A stretch of DNA of 64,000 nt from Brachionus plicatilis (lineage: Eukaryota > Rotifera > Eurotatoria > Ploima > Brachionidae). The notes beneath the pieces were generated by a model. That model saw only the letters and a list, made by a program, of their open reading frames with translations. It had not been told where the DNA came from and did not search any database. Below are positions 33,201-45,769 of the stretch, piece by piece; the stretch's first letter is position 1; each line of letters starts with the position of its first letter. The stretch spans positions 1,263,129 through 1,327,128 of the forward strand of contig QEOQ01000508.1 of assembly GCA_010279815.1 (NCBI GenBank). The letters are read 5' to 3'. Made by a program: the position numbers and the translations under genes.

Positions 33201-36200
33201 GCTATTCGGGAAACAACCGGAATTTTTATTGGAGAATTGGAGTTGAATTGGATAGACGGAGATTTTAGCTGAGGCTTTATGCCTGAAATGGTGCTCGGTA
33301 TTTTTGAGCTTTTTTGCTCTTCGGACTCATTTTTGGTAGATGTTTTGGTCAATTTTGATAAACCAAAGGTAGATGTTGGCTTTTTTGACGGACCTTGAGC
33401 TAATTTTGTTGAATTTGCCGCTTGTACAGGTACGTTGCTAACTAGTACAGGCATTTGAGTTTGAGATTGTGATTGTAAATTTTGATTTTGTACTAAACCT
33501 ATTTTTCTTTAGAAAAATAAAAAAAGAGATAAGAAATCAGCTAAAGAAATTGAGCTTTGAGGAATGCTCAAATAAAAAAACTTTAAGTGAATGGATGTGA
33601 ACATTATCTTTATTTGACATTTTGGACTCTTTGTTTGTTAAAATCAATGTTAACGGGGTTGAGTTTAAAAATGGGAGTCCAAATGTCGTATTGACATGTA
33701 GACTTAAAAGATAAGAGCGCGTGTATCCTTATCATTTCGTGATCAATATCTAGTTTATCTGAACTTGATCGATTTTTAATTCCTATGGTATTTTGAATGA
33801 TATTTTTGAACCGGAATTAGTGATGTTTGGCAAAATGTTCGAACCGTGAAATGATAAAAAGTTTTAATTAAGAGCTGATGGACTTATTCCGGAAAATCTA
33901 AAACAGCTTTGTAAACAAACCTGAATAAACATTAGTAAAAAATCATTAAAAATGTTTTTTGTTAATTTTTTTTAAGTGCTATTGATTTTATTCAAATTCA
34001 TGATTTGGTTTTAATTAATTAGAATTAGTTTTAATTAAGTTAATTTGATGGAATGCTTTTAATTCCTTGAAAATAGCCTTTTGAGATGTCGTGTTATTGA
34101 TTCTATAAGAACAATGAGTTTAACACAATAGTTTTGCTTAGGATTTAAAAAAAAAATATTAAATTAAAAATAAGTAAGCAAAAGTGCCTTGAGGACCTGT
34201 CGCCTAGAATTTCGCTCCGGCAACATCTCAATTTTAAAATAATTTATTAACCTTGATATTTTTAATGGACCAAAAACGACAATAAATAGACCAGTTTTTG
34301 CTTTGAAGCCTCGAGCATGTCTAAACAATGTAAATGAGATAGTTTAATTAATTATTTCGAACCATAGAAAAAAATGATAAAAAATTTTCTTATCAGCGAA
34401 AATTGTTTTTTTTTCAAATATTTTACAACAGTTAATTTATGGAATGTAATTATTTTAATCAAAAAAAAATTCCAATCAACAATAATATTTTGTTCAACTG
34501 ACCAAATAATTAACAATATTAGTGAAATGTTAAGAAACAATTTCCTCATGGCTAATTTAATCTAATTTAGAAAATTCTACAAAAAGCAATGATTAAAAAT
34601 TCTCACTTAAATAATTTTATCATTTTTTTTTGGGAAAAAAATCATAACTAGATTAATTAATATCTGATAAGGTTTATATTTTATTCGAAGATCTAAGTTC
34701 TGAAAGTTAAAATTGAAATTTAATATTCGATAGGTTTATGTAATTTTGTAATCTAATTTAATCCATATTGTCAATAAAACAAATTTGATTGGCAAAGCTT
34801 TATTAATATTAACTATTAAATCGTAACATTTAAGCAAAATAATTTAAGATTTTTTTAAATTTTTTTCTTCACACACGAATATCCTATATTTTAAAAAATA
34901 AATTATAATATCCTCGCTTTTTTCAAGATTTAATTATAATAATTTTATATAAAATATATATTTTATATAAAATTATTCATAATTTCTGTAAAACATTTTT
35001 ACTTTAAGTTAAAAGGCTCGACTCAAATTTTTTTGATTAATTTGATAATTATTTTTTTATTAAAATATTCACATTTTTGTATTATATAAGGATAAAGTTT
35101 TAAAATTTTGTTGAAATAAAAGTATTGTTAAATTGTTTTAAACAAAGTGTTATTTTCTATTATTTTAAAAAATACTAAAATCCTCATTAAATTTGATTAT
35201 TTTAGCATTTAAGCTTCATTTTTATAAATATAAAAACTAAATAAATTATTTTTCTTTTTGTAGTTACCATTACATTTTGTAGAGAATTGTTAAAAATTCA
35301 TTCATTGAAAAATACTGTTTTTTTATAGTATTAATTTCATTTAAATATTTTGATTATTTATCTCTAATGTGTTCCTCATCTTTTATTTGAATGCTGTTCT
35401 ATTAATTAAGCCACACAAAATCAGACAATTTAAAACAATTTTCGAAAAAAATTTCAAAATAAAATACTGTGTCCATATAAATTAAAGGATTTATTTATTA
35501 TTAAAAAAATATAAGTTAATAGTTATTCAGTAGCTATTAAGTTATTAAGTTATTAATAGTTAGTAGCTATTTTCTTTCTCTTAATTAAATTTGAAATAAA
35601 AAAGGCAATAATCTCAATTTTTTTTTTATTTAAATTTTTTTAATTTATCTATCTTTATCAATTAGACTTTATAAAATAAAATAGATAATTCATCATTCTT
35701 TAAAGCTAACCTCGATTTTTTAATAAGGTTAAATAATCTAAATTTAAACTAATTAAATGGTAAAATACAGGTCAGAATAGGTATCTAGTCCATGATTTAA
35801 AAATATGATACATGTCATGCCATTTTTTAATTTACTAACTTTTTTTTAAATTTTTTTCATTATTCTGTAGATTTTTATACTTATTTTATTTGAACTTGTT
35901 AAACCTCACTAATTGTTCACTCCAAATCTTTTTTACAAAGGAACATTAAAAATATAAAACTTACTTTGACTTATCGGAATTCTGCTTAGTTGCCAAATTA
36001 TTCGAATAAACGGAAGAACTTTGCTGTATTTTTGGGTTAGTTAATTTACTAGATGTAAGTTGACCCTGTGGTATCGATGTTTTGCTAGGTTTTGCTATAC
36101 CAATCTTGCGATTATCTTTTCCCATACTATTGGTACTGTTCGAATTCATCTGAAATTGAGGCAATTTGGAAGTTGCTTGCTTGCTTAATTGAGATGACGA

Positions 36201-39157
36201 TGTAGTCGACTCGGCTATGCTGCTTGGTGAACCGGATCTACTGGAATTATAGCTTTTTTTACTGTTATTAAAGCCTATAAAAAATAAAACAGAAATACAA
36301 AAAAAATTAAGTTTGAGTCAAAAATTATTGATTGCTAATAGAATAATTTTTTTTGTTAAATATGCAAATACTGTGGACTAATATTCAAATAGCAATCGAT
36401 AGACAAGATTTAGTTTACCAAAACTACTTGAGTCAGTTGACGAAATAAGATTGGAATTTCGATGAACGCTAGAGTGAAAAACAGGAAGATTCGATTGAAT
36501 TTTTTTCGGCGTCGGAATACTTGATCCATTCTGAGATGGCATAGAACCGATTTGATTTGAATATGGCTGTTGTTGCTGCTGCTGCTGCTGCTGATGCAGC
36601 ATTTGCTTTGCACTATTTATTTCCTTAATTTTGCGTTTGTTGAATGGACTCGTTATTCTAAATAAAAGAAAAAGTCAATCGAAATAGAGTTTAGAAAATG
36701 GATTAATTGGTATTAAGCTCTTATACAACTAGAACAAATATTTGATCTGGACTTTTCGAGTCAAATTCCAAAGAGTAAAGTTTTTTTTCACCCGTTTAGA
36801 AAACAAAAAAAATAGTTTTTTTTTTATCTATTTTATTAATATTCAATAAACATTTGGTTATCTTTCATTTCGAATAATTTATTTAGTCGATTGATAAATC
36901 TTTTTTTACATTTTTCGATTTGTTTGCGTGTCCCTGTAAAACAAGTCTGGCCCAAAGTAAAATTCTCAAAGTAGAGAACAGTGTCAAGACAAGTATAGTT
37001 TTGCATTTACTTTTTTGCAAGCTGATCAAATTAATTAAATTTAAAGCTAAAATCGTGATTATTCGAAAAAATGAGAATTTTAAATAAAATTAATTTGAAT
37101 TTCTCGGGGATTAGCCCAGACGGTCCATCCACTTATAATAAATTCAAAATGTTCCAAATGCTATTGCATAGTTTGGATCTATAGTTTTACTAGGTTCAAT
37201 TGATTGTCGATTTAAATTTATAAATGCACTCTGGGCTATGTTTTTAACTGATACTACCCTGAGACAAACACCTCTGGTCTAATTTACCGCATTTAACTAT
37301 TGCTTAAAATTGTATCAATTCGCCTCCAGTATTTAAGTTTCTTTTGCTAAAATAATTGTTCTACAAATCATTTAAAGACAATTTATACTTTTTTGTTTTC
37401 TAAATGATAAACTTAGGCATTTTATTTATATTTAATTTTTATCAAATAAAAAACAAAAACTAAACCATTTATGACCAAAGGAGGGAATCAATTTAAACAA
37501 AAACAAAATTGCCAAGACGTTTGATTGTAAATGCATATAATTGGCAACTATTTGAGCAATTATATGCATTTACAATGGTATGATATGAAATAAAGACATT
37601 GTGAAACAAAAGGCATAACATTTGTAACAAAGAGTACCTTAAATTGTTGTCATTTTTATCTGTCTTTTGTTTTCGCCATTCACTTTTTATATTTTCCGAG
37701 TAGCTTTTTTAATATGACTAATGATAAATTTTGTTCCACTATTTGGCTTTAAAGATAAAAATTTATTCGCCTAATTATTGATTTAAATTAGATGAATTCA
37801 AAGAGAGAACAACAATTCGACTGGAATTTCGATTTACACTGATAATAAACAATCCATATTGATATTATTTGAATAGATAGCTCCAAATAGAGAGAGACAT
37901 TATTAGTACTATTGAGATTTGCATGAATTTAAGTTGTTTTTGTTGTTTTAAGACTATAATTAATTCTATAGACAAATAATTGAACAAGTCGATAACAAAA
38001 ACAAGTCTAAATGTGTCTGAATAGAAAAACCAGCATGGAATCAGGCCGTACCGAAACTTGTACCTTCTTTAAACGGGTTTAAATTCCATGCTGCAAATTG
38101 TATCTTCCGACACAAAGACAGCTTAATTCTATAATCAAAGGAAATCACGTAAAGATAATATTTACAATTTATGGATTTCCTGGCCATAATCATTTATCAT
38201 TTTTGAAAGTTTATACGAGCAAGAAAATCAATAGTTAATATTATATGACCGGGGCACTAGTTGCATTAGAAGGTTTCAAGTTTATGTCATTAGGAGTTCG
38301 GGATGGAATTCGGAAATGATATTCTGAAATTGATAATATATAGATCTATTTTAAATTATGAAAAATGTAATTAGATTGATCTATCTAAATTATACAAAAG
38401 ATATAAATCATAGAGCAAATTTATCGAAAAAAAATTTCAGCTAGCAAAATTTTTCAATCAAATTTATTGAATTTAATTATTTTGTTAATAAAGAAATTTA
38501 CAAAACAAATATATCTCATTACCTCTAAAAAATTTCTCCTGAATCAAAAAATCTAATTAAACAAATTGTTCAATAATTCTTTTATTTTACAATCTAAATT
38601 CTCTTGAGAAAATTGTAAAATTTATTTGACAAAATTGTTACACTTTACTCAATTTTATTGTTATTATTATCTAACAAAAAAAATACCAAAGAAAATTTTT
38701 AAGTAAATAATAAATATTAAAGGCCAGAGAAAGTTGCTTAATCGTTATTAAAATTTGATTATCTAATTTATTTGGTAGAAATTGAAATTTTAAAATAAAA
38801 TAATTCGAAATGAAATTTTTACTCGGAAATTTAGAATCTATTTTTTGTAGAAAAAAAAAAAAAAGTTTTTTTAACAAAAGATTGAAAAATTTCCTATAAT
38901 TTAAAGACATACAAGTGAAATAATTTTATACCTGAACCCAAGTTCTGGTATATTTCAATTCAAGGCTTCGATTCAATCTATAGTATTTAGAATTATGTTG
39001 TTAAAAGCAATTAATCAGTGAGCTTCCTAAAATGAAGCAAAATAGGGTTAAAAATGATAAATTAATCGTTAACCAAAACACTGGTGCAGTAAATCAATTT
39101 CAAAAAAATTGAAATAATAAATCTTGAAAAAAATATTTACCCAAGTTTGGCTAGCAT
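27242..39157 (-). CDS. nav: neuron navigator NAV-B (unc-53 family), six exons
   Basis: Neuron navigators are microtubule plus-end and actin-linked proteins that guide axon and cell migration. Exons are 39141-39157 (ATG, MLAKLG), 36419-36657, 35965-36274, 32913-33506, 31235-31781 and 27242-29686. All phases agree, and they sum to 1383 codons plus stop. The N-terminal half is Ser/Pro/Lys-rich and disordered, with a Q9 tract near residue 27. A coiled coil (LTNQLNSNAQLVYTLEQTVS) crosses the exon 5/6 join. The family motif KKSWLRSSFSRAF lies at about 673-685, and a second coiled coil with KEIKLTDIRLEALATAHQLD near 760-805. The AAA-type module follows, with P-loop GPSGTCKS at 1041-1048 and Walker B LVLILDNLQ near 1100. 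NAVs typically have GTGKT; here the lysine's preceding Gly is Cys. No calponin-homology domain is seen, as in short or NAV1-like forms. Exon 1 is tiny and rests on start, phase and donor agreement. Confidence 0.9.
30371..30657. mobile_element. hAT-like MITE in a NAV-B intron
   Basis: The left end CAGTGGCGCAGACA pairs with the reverse complement of the right end, TAGTGGCGTAGCTAGACA. Flanking 8-bp sequences GGCGCCGT (30363-30370) and GGTGCCGT (30658-30665) differ at one base, as expected for an old hAT 8-bp target duplication. The 287-bp unit has no open frame and lies in the intron between NAV-B exons 5 and 6. Confidence 0.8.
33507..35964. other. NAV-B intron 3 (2.46 kb)
   Basis: No nested gene is supported. 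A perfect 40-bp A/T-only palindrome lies at 34938-34977. Two overlapping 60-aa frames near 34350-34565 look spurious. Confidence 0.45.
34938..34977. repeat. perfect 40-bp A/T palindrome
   Basis: The sequence reads the same on both strands over 40 bases with its centre between 34957 and 34958. It consists only of A and T. Confidence 0.9.
36557..36595 (-). repeat. CAG/CAA trinucleotide tract encoding polyglutamine in NAV-B
   Basis: On the minus strand CAG repeats grade into CAA and encode nine consecutive glutamines after MLH in NAV-B exon 2. The mixed CAG/CAA composition would tend to stabilise it. Confidence 0.85.
36658..39140. other. NAV-B intron 1 (2.48 kb)
   Basis: No nested gene is supported. 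It contains an exact 19-bp inverted repeat (37525-37543 and 37557-37575) with a 13-base loop. Confidence 0.4.
37525..37575. repeat. 19-bp perfect inverted repeat with 13-base loop
   Basis: TTGTAAATGCATATAATTG at 37525 and its exact reverse complement at 37557-37575 would form a hairpin. The arms are short for a microRNA precursor. Confidence 0.9.
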
Positions 39158-42100
39158 TTTTATTTCAGCTTGAATATTTTGAGTTATACCAAAGGTAAGC
39201 GATTATTGATTCCACTCGAAACTGTTCAATTGTATCATTGATGCATTTGCTTGGCGTATCCTAGTTCGTTAGGGCCAAAATTTATCATTAAAAAATTAAA
39301 TCTAAATAGATAAAATATCAATAAATCAAATAAAAAACATTAAAAAAACACTGTCTTAAATTCGGGTATCCGAAAGAAATAGTTTTTAAATCGTGTTTTT
39401 TGTTTTTTTTATTAAAAATACTTTGTTTCCTATCGGATCGGCCTAAGATCTCAAAATCAACAATTAAACAAATAAAATTCCATTGCATAATATTTATTTT
39501 AATAAAGAAAAAAAAATAGAAAAAAAAATCCAATATTTTAGATGCAGCACCTTGTGTACTCGATAAACGCAGACCTTTCCTTCAAGTGGTCTCGAGTTAA
39601 GAAACCTCAAACACTCAAAGCTTTAAAATTCTCTTTAAAAATTTAATTTTTCAAAATAGCTCATAATTATTTGATAAATCACACAATAGCCATAAAATAT
39701 AAAATGTCATTTATTTCGACACCAAAGCTTCAACGACTTCCAATCGTCAAAGTAGTCTCGTATAGAAAAAGGCATTAATTTAACGCATTGCTTAATTTAC
39801 AAACAATTCTCCGATCTATTAAATATTGAGAATGGGTATAATTAAAGCTAAATTAGCTTATAAATTTTATTGTACCTTAAAGAGAGCTACAATTAGAAAA
39901 ACTATATTTATTCAATTAAATGACCTAGGTGACAAAAAAAATATTTTTTTCTAATGAAATAAAATTTTCAAAAAAACACCTTGTAAAATAAATTTTTAAA
40001 AATTGAATATTAATTTTTGTTTATGTGCATTATGTCCTCTTAATGGTATCGCTGCAATTCTTAAATCACGTGATACCCAAATTGAACTAATTACGAAATT
40101 AATAATGGTCTACAAGACTTGGGCTAAATTTAATGTTTTTTTGTTTCTCTATTAAATTGTTAAGAAGTCTTCGAACAGCTCGGTTGATTTGACAGTGTAT
40201 TTAAAAAAAATTTGGGCTGCACAAATTAAGTGTTAAAAATTAAGATTTAAAAAATAGAAAAATGAATTGAAATGCAAATAGTTTCTTCTAGATAAATTGG
40301 CTGTGGAAGAGATAAACGTCAATCAAAACTGAAAACAAAAATCAAGGTTCAAGTGAAATCGGAGCTCTAAATTAGAAAAAAAAATTCATAGCCAAACTAA
40401 TCTTAAAGCAAGTATAGATAAGTGTCAATCACTGTTGGCAAACAAAACAATAGCTTGGACATACATCACCAAGAAAGACAAACATATTGATTCGGTCATT
40501 TAATAGTTGAAATTAAAATCTCCAATATTTAATTTGAACAAATTTAAACATTCCAATTGATTTCCTTTTTGTTTAATAAAAAAAAAAAGAAAACAAAATA
40601 TTTGCCAAGATTTTTTTCACTTTATCTCTTTAGTCTATGAATGCAAGTGAAGTGAACAATTAACTTAATTTTAAACTAAATTGAAACTCATTCAACCAAG
40701 CTGTTTGTTTAAGTATCCAGTAGGTGGCCAGTCTCAATTGTAAATTTAGAATGTCTCTATCATCCACGGACTATCTCTATTTACCCGTTCAATTTAGAAC
40801 TCAATCAAGCTAGACTAATTCGGAAATATTGATTCGGTCCGAGAAATTATTGATTTTCAGCTGACCGAGTTTGGCTTCGGATTTTGAATCTGCTTTGTGT
40901 CCGAAGAATCGACAGCTAATGAACATTAACAGATTTTCGCTCTTTTAGCCCGAGGCCAATGCTGATAATTTCTTTATCATCGGAGAGTCCGACTCTCGAG
41001 ACATCAGCAAACAGCATGGAGCGATCACTAAATGAAAAGCTCATGCATTTCTTGTGGCAGCAAGTGGCGGACATTGTCCAGAAGATCAAAGACCTGCATG
41101 TGGCTCTAGATTAAATAGAGCTTAATCAAACATGAGACACTTGCTTCTTGGAACCACTTGAGTAAACTGTATTTCGATGGTTACTTACCCTATCGTTTTA
41201 ATTAAAATCTAGAAAATTATACTCATTAAATTTAGCATCAACTGTCGCCCTAAATTCTATTCAATTGCTTTACTGTCTGCTGAGCTCATTTGCTTAAACT
41301 TGTTTCTCAAATAAAAAACATATCGAATTAATTATTTTTTTGCTAAAATGGGGACTTAATTTGTCAAACATTTTCAAATGTCCATCAAAAACACGTAGGC
41401 CACTAAAATTTTTCCCTGAATGGGCTTAAATGGCGCCTTCAAAAAATAATCCTGCCCAAGATTAAACTAAACAGCAATTTAGAAGCTCATGCAGATGATT
41501 GTCTGACTTTTTCTAAGCTTTTAATCGCCTTTTAAACATCGATCGATTTTAGCATATTTTCAGTACCTATCAATTAAATGGTTAATGGAAATTTTTGCTC
41601 TAAATCAACTTCCTTATTAGACCAAACACTTGACTAAGTATTCTTAAATAGGGCTCGAAATTTCCTTTCAAAAATAGCTTGAATCGCTTTTAAACAAAGG
41701 CTGCTCTTATCTTCAGGATGTGTTCGGTTTTAGCTGAAAAGTTTACAAAACTTGACCGATTTTGAGATAATTTAGATAAAAGTTGGTGATGATAAAAATC
41801 ATAAAAACGTCGATCATGGTTTTTAAAGCCCTAAATTTTTGGCAAAATTATTTTTCTGAATTGAATAAAAAAATTACCTTGTTAGATTAAGGTCAAAATT
41901 ATTAAAAATCTCATGCTTATCTCTAAAAGTAAACTAACAAATCTAACTTTATATAACAAAATAACAAAACCTTCGTTTTGATTTTGACTAAAAAAATAAT
42001 CTTGATTCTCTAAAGATGTGAAAAGAAATTTCCAATAATGCATTTATTTAGAATTATTTTATTTAATAGGTGCCAAATTTTCATCTATACCATCTTATTT

Positions 42101-45100
42101 TAGGATTTAACTTTCTAAAAGTTATTCAATACCTCTTTTTTTGGGATTTTGTTCAATATTTATATTTTTTAACCGAACCGAAAAAAAAGCAGTTTTATTA
42201 ATAAATAATACTCGACTAAAAAAATTATTAAGCATTTAGATTTTCTAATTAAATTTTATAAGTACCTTGTTAGTGGAAATTATACAATTTCTGGTTGAAT
42301 AGCTATCTGTTCATGCTAAATAGTATTAATATATAGTAAAATTTAAATTTTGATATTTTGTTGTCGTAGTAAAATTTATACTCGAAAAATAAATCAAATG
42401 CACTATTAAATTTTAAATTAGAAATTTTTTAAATTTTGAAGCTAAAATTTTAAATTTGAAATAAAAAAGAAAGAAATCCACTTGTAAATATTCAATTTTT
42501 TTATACTTTTATTTATTTCAAAGTGAAATTTGAACTAAAATTTTCTTTGCTATTTTGTTACTTAGTGTGAAAAATTGATGCGCAATAATTTTTATTAAAT
42601 TTGATTTATAACAAGAGACTTAAATTTACAATTTTTTTCAAAAATTAAAAACAGTTAATCTTAAAAATAATTAAATTAATAGATTTTAATTAAGTGAAAT
42701 TTTTAAACATCATAATCGACTCGCTTAACACTAGAAGGTACAGGATTTTTTAAAACTGCCTTTTTTCTACAAAAAAAAGGTTAAAATAGAGCTTAGTCTT
42801 TTTAACTAGAATAAAAGTTCTAATCTTATATTCTAAATTTTTTAATTGTTGAATATTAGTGCACAAAAAACATTAATTCAGTCCTTTATTGCCTTAAATG
42901 ACTCCAAATAATAATATTATATTCTTGATAGTGTTCGATATTTAATGTTTATCAGAAAATTTAAATTTGAAAATTTTTTAAAATAAATTATTACAAATTA
43001 TTTTACACTTTAAAATTTTAAATTTTTTACGTGTTAAATAGATTTGAGATTGGTAAATTTGTGACTAATTAGTTTGCATAGAAAAAAGACAGAAGTTTTT
43101 TAAACTCCTGTCCGAATTAAACATTATAAAAAAAATGTCTTCTATTATTAAATTTTGCCCATTAGAATTAGTCAACTTGATGCCGATCTGAAAAAATTTT
43201 AAAATAATTCATCTCTTAAAAAAAATTTTTAATTGATTTGAAAATAGAAATTAAACTGAAAAAAATTAGAGATTAAGAAAAAGTCGTGGTTTACTTTTTA
43301 AAATATTAGAAAAATTAATTATTAAGAAGTCAAAAATATATTTTATTTGATGCTAAATCGAAATAAAATTGTCTAATAAAAAAGTAATAAAGAAGTCTAG
43401 ATAAAATTGGGCATTTTTCAGAATTCAAATAACTGCATGGGAAAGCAAAAAAATTAAAGGTATTTTAATAGGAAAAATGTGCAGATTTTTACCCCCTGTG
43501 TAAAAATAGTTTTCAATTTCCAATAAATCAATTGATCGTTCAAATCCGATTGAAATCAATTTGTAACACTAAATTGAGTTGGAAAATAATAGTCAGCAAC
43601 GAATGTAAGCTCTATGTGAATCAAAGCAGTATTTATCTTAAAACAACAAACCTGGCCAAATTCGCTTAAAATACTCTTAAATATCGCTAGTTTCGAAAAA
43701 ATTCAAGAATTGCTCCTTAGGTCTACTAATGGCTGGTTAGGTTAAGAAAACAAATATAAATTTTTGTGCCAGTCTCTATTGATGAAAGTTATTTACCTTA
43801 AAAATCTCTCGTCAAACTTGTCATCTCTAATCGAAGCCCAAATATTTCGCAATCATTCGGATTCTTAGTATCTTTTCGGTCAGAAAAAAAATTTATTTAA
43901 GAGAAAAAAAAATAATTAAAAAATATTGATTTCAATAAATTCACATCCACAATGATAGCAGACTCGATTTTTAATTAAAAAAACTTGAAATTATATTAAT
44001 AGACCAGTCTGACGAAAGATATGGCTTTAGTCGTAATTTTGATAAATCGATAGAAAACTTCGGTCACGGACCAAATAAAATTATAGCCTTTATATTAAAA
44101 AAAAATACATATCTGCTGGCTGAATCAATGACAGTTTTTCCGAGATTAAATGTTTATCTTGTAAAAACCGATTTATCTTTTTGATAAACACAACCATGAT
44201 TTATTAAGCTGAGAGTAGATTTTATTCAAAAATTTAGTCTATTTTTCAAAACAAATATAGTTAAAGAAATAGATTACATTTCGCCTATCAGACTTGCATC
44301 TAATGAGTGCTAATAAGAAAATAATTCATTTAAATATTTAATTAATTAAAAAAGAAATCCATTCTTTAGCTGGCTTTGATATCCAAGTTTCAACTTGTTT
44401 GATAGGATTTTTTGCTTATCGATGATTTTTGAAATAGGAAAAATGTGTTCGATTTAGATTAGATGAGCATTTTTCGACCATTAGAAGACGCTTAGCCGAT
44501 TGAATTAGTAAATAAGCTTAGATATTAAGGGAAAAAAAAACTAAAAAGCTCCTTAAAGATCGATAAATGGGTTAGACTCGATTTTGTACTAGTGGGCTAA
44601 TCACAGACTTAGTGGTCATAAGAGCCAAATAAATTTAACTACTTATTGCATAAATCATAAAAAATAAATTAACTTTTATTACCTAATGATCAATCATTGC
44701 TTATCTTTCTTTTAAATAAATATTTCTAGTTAGCTATCGTCTTTTGTGAGAAAATTGGAAAATAGTTTTAATAAAGCCAGGCCTCTAGATACTCAAGTGC
44801 TCCATGATTTTAGTATCTTCTAATCGTATTTGTACATATCGATTTATTTACCTAAATATCACAAAATTATTTTCTCACTATAAACAATTTGTTGCATTGA
44901 TATGTTTTTGATTGAAAGCGAACTTACAAACACTTTTATATAACTAAAAATTGATATTATTCAGAAAAAAATAATTACAAAAATTAAAATAATTGAGGTT
45001 TTAATTTGAACATTAACCTTTGAAAAAATTTTAATGTTTTAAAATTTTGTAGAATTTTATATCAAAAATTATCTTGCATTTTAAAAAGACAATCAGCTTT

Positions 45101-45769
45101 GATATCTAAAAAAAATATTTCCTTTTTTGAAAAATTCAAATTAAAGATATTAATAAATTCTCAAAACATTTTTTTTAGCATAAAATAATTTTTCCATAAC
45201 CCTAAAGGAAAAAAATAGACCATCAATAAGATATAAAATGATTAAAAAAAAAGGGCAACACATCATTTAGGATTTTTTTATCTTTAATTCAAATTTTCAA
45301 AAAAGAAAATTCTTCTTGTTTTTTAACTGAATTTTACAGAACCAAAAATTCTAGTCCGACTAAATAATGCAAAAAAAATTGATTTAAAAGCTTTTAAATT
45401 CGTCTAATTATTTTTCTTCTGGTACTTCATCTAAAATTCTCAGCCTGAATTAAACTAAGTCGAATTAATTTAAAATATTTAAAAAAAAACCGATATCTCA
45501 TATTTTATCATGAACATCTTGATGAAATTTTTAATGTTTACTAAGCTAGTCTGAAAATTTATAAACAATCTATAGTGTTTTTATTCAGTTATCGAAAATA
45601 ATAATTTCAAAACAAATTCATTTGAATTCAATCTTTTCTTATATTACCGAAAATTAAAAAAAAAATTGAAATCGAAAATTCTGTAATTGTTTTTTATTAA
45701 AATAAATTTAAAAAAAAATTAAAAAGATTAAAATTTCTTCAGAAAATAACACTCAACTAAAAAATGTTT
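39158..45769. other. 6.6-kb spacer between the NAV paralogues
   Basis: No complete gene is seen. It contains a small GC-rich fossil (about 40860-41107) and should hold the NAV-B promoter and any non-coding 5' exon. One candidate leader exon on the minus strand ends at a GTAAATAAC donor near 43799, but it has no supporting reading frame. Confidence 0.4.
40950..41107 (+). pseudogene. GC-rich coding fossil of unknown parent
   Basis: Two frames look coding, separated by a shift. One reads PEANADNFFIIGESDSRDIS. The other reads MERSLNEKLMHFLWQQVADI then VQKIKDLHVALD-stop. The base composition is much richer in G and C than the flanks, like the pseudogene at 14485-15755. I do not recognise the protein. 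There is no start codon or splice context that would make it a working gene. Confidence 0.35.

Noticed and set aside
34352..34565. Overlapping 63- and 65-aa frames on opposite strands
   Set aside because: Mirror-image AT-rich frames within NAV-B intron 3, without motifs or conservation signs.
38671..39533. Minus-strand frames of 71-79 aa rich in Phe, Leu and Lys
   Set aside because: Typical of translated A/T runs, with no coding features. One lies in NAV-B intron 1 and the other just upstream of its start codon.
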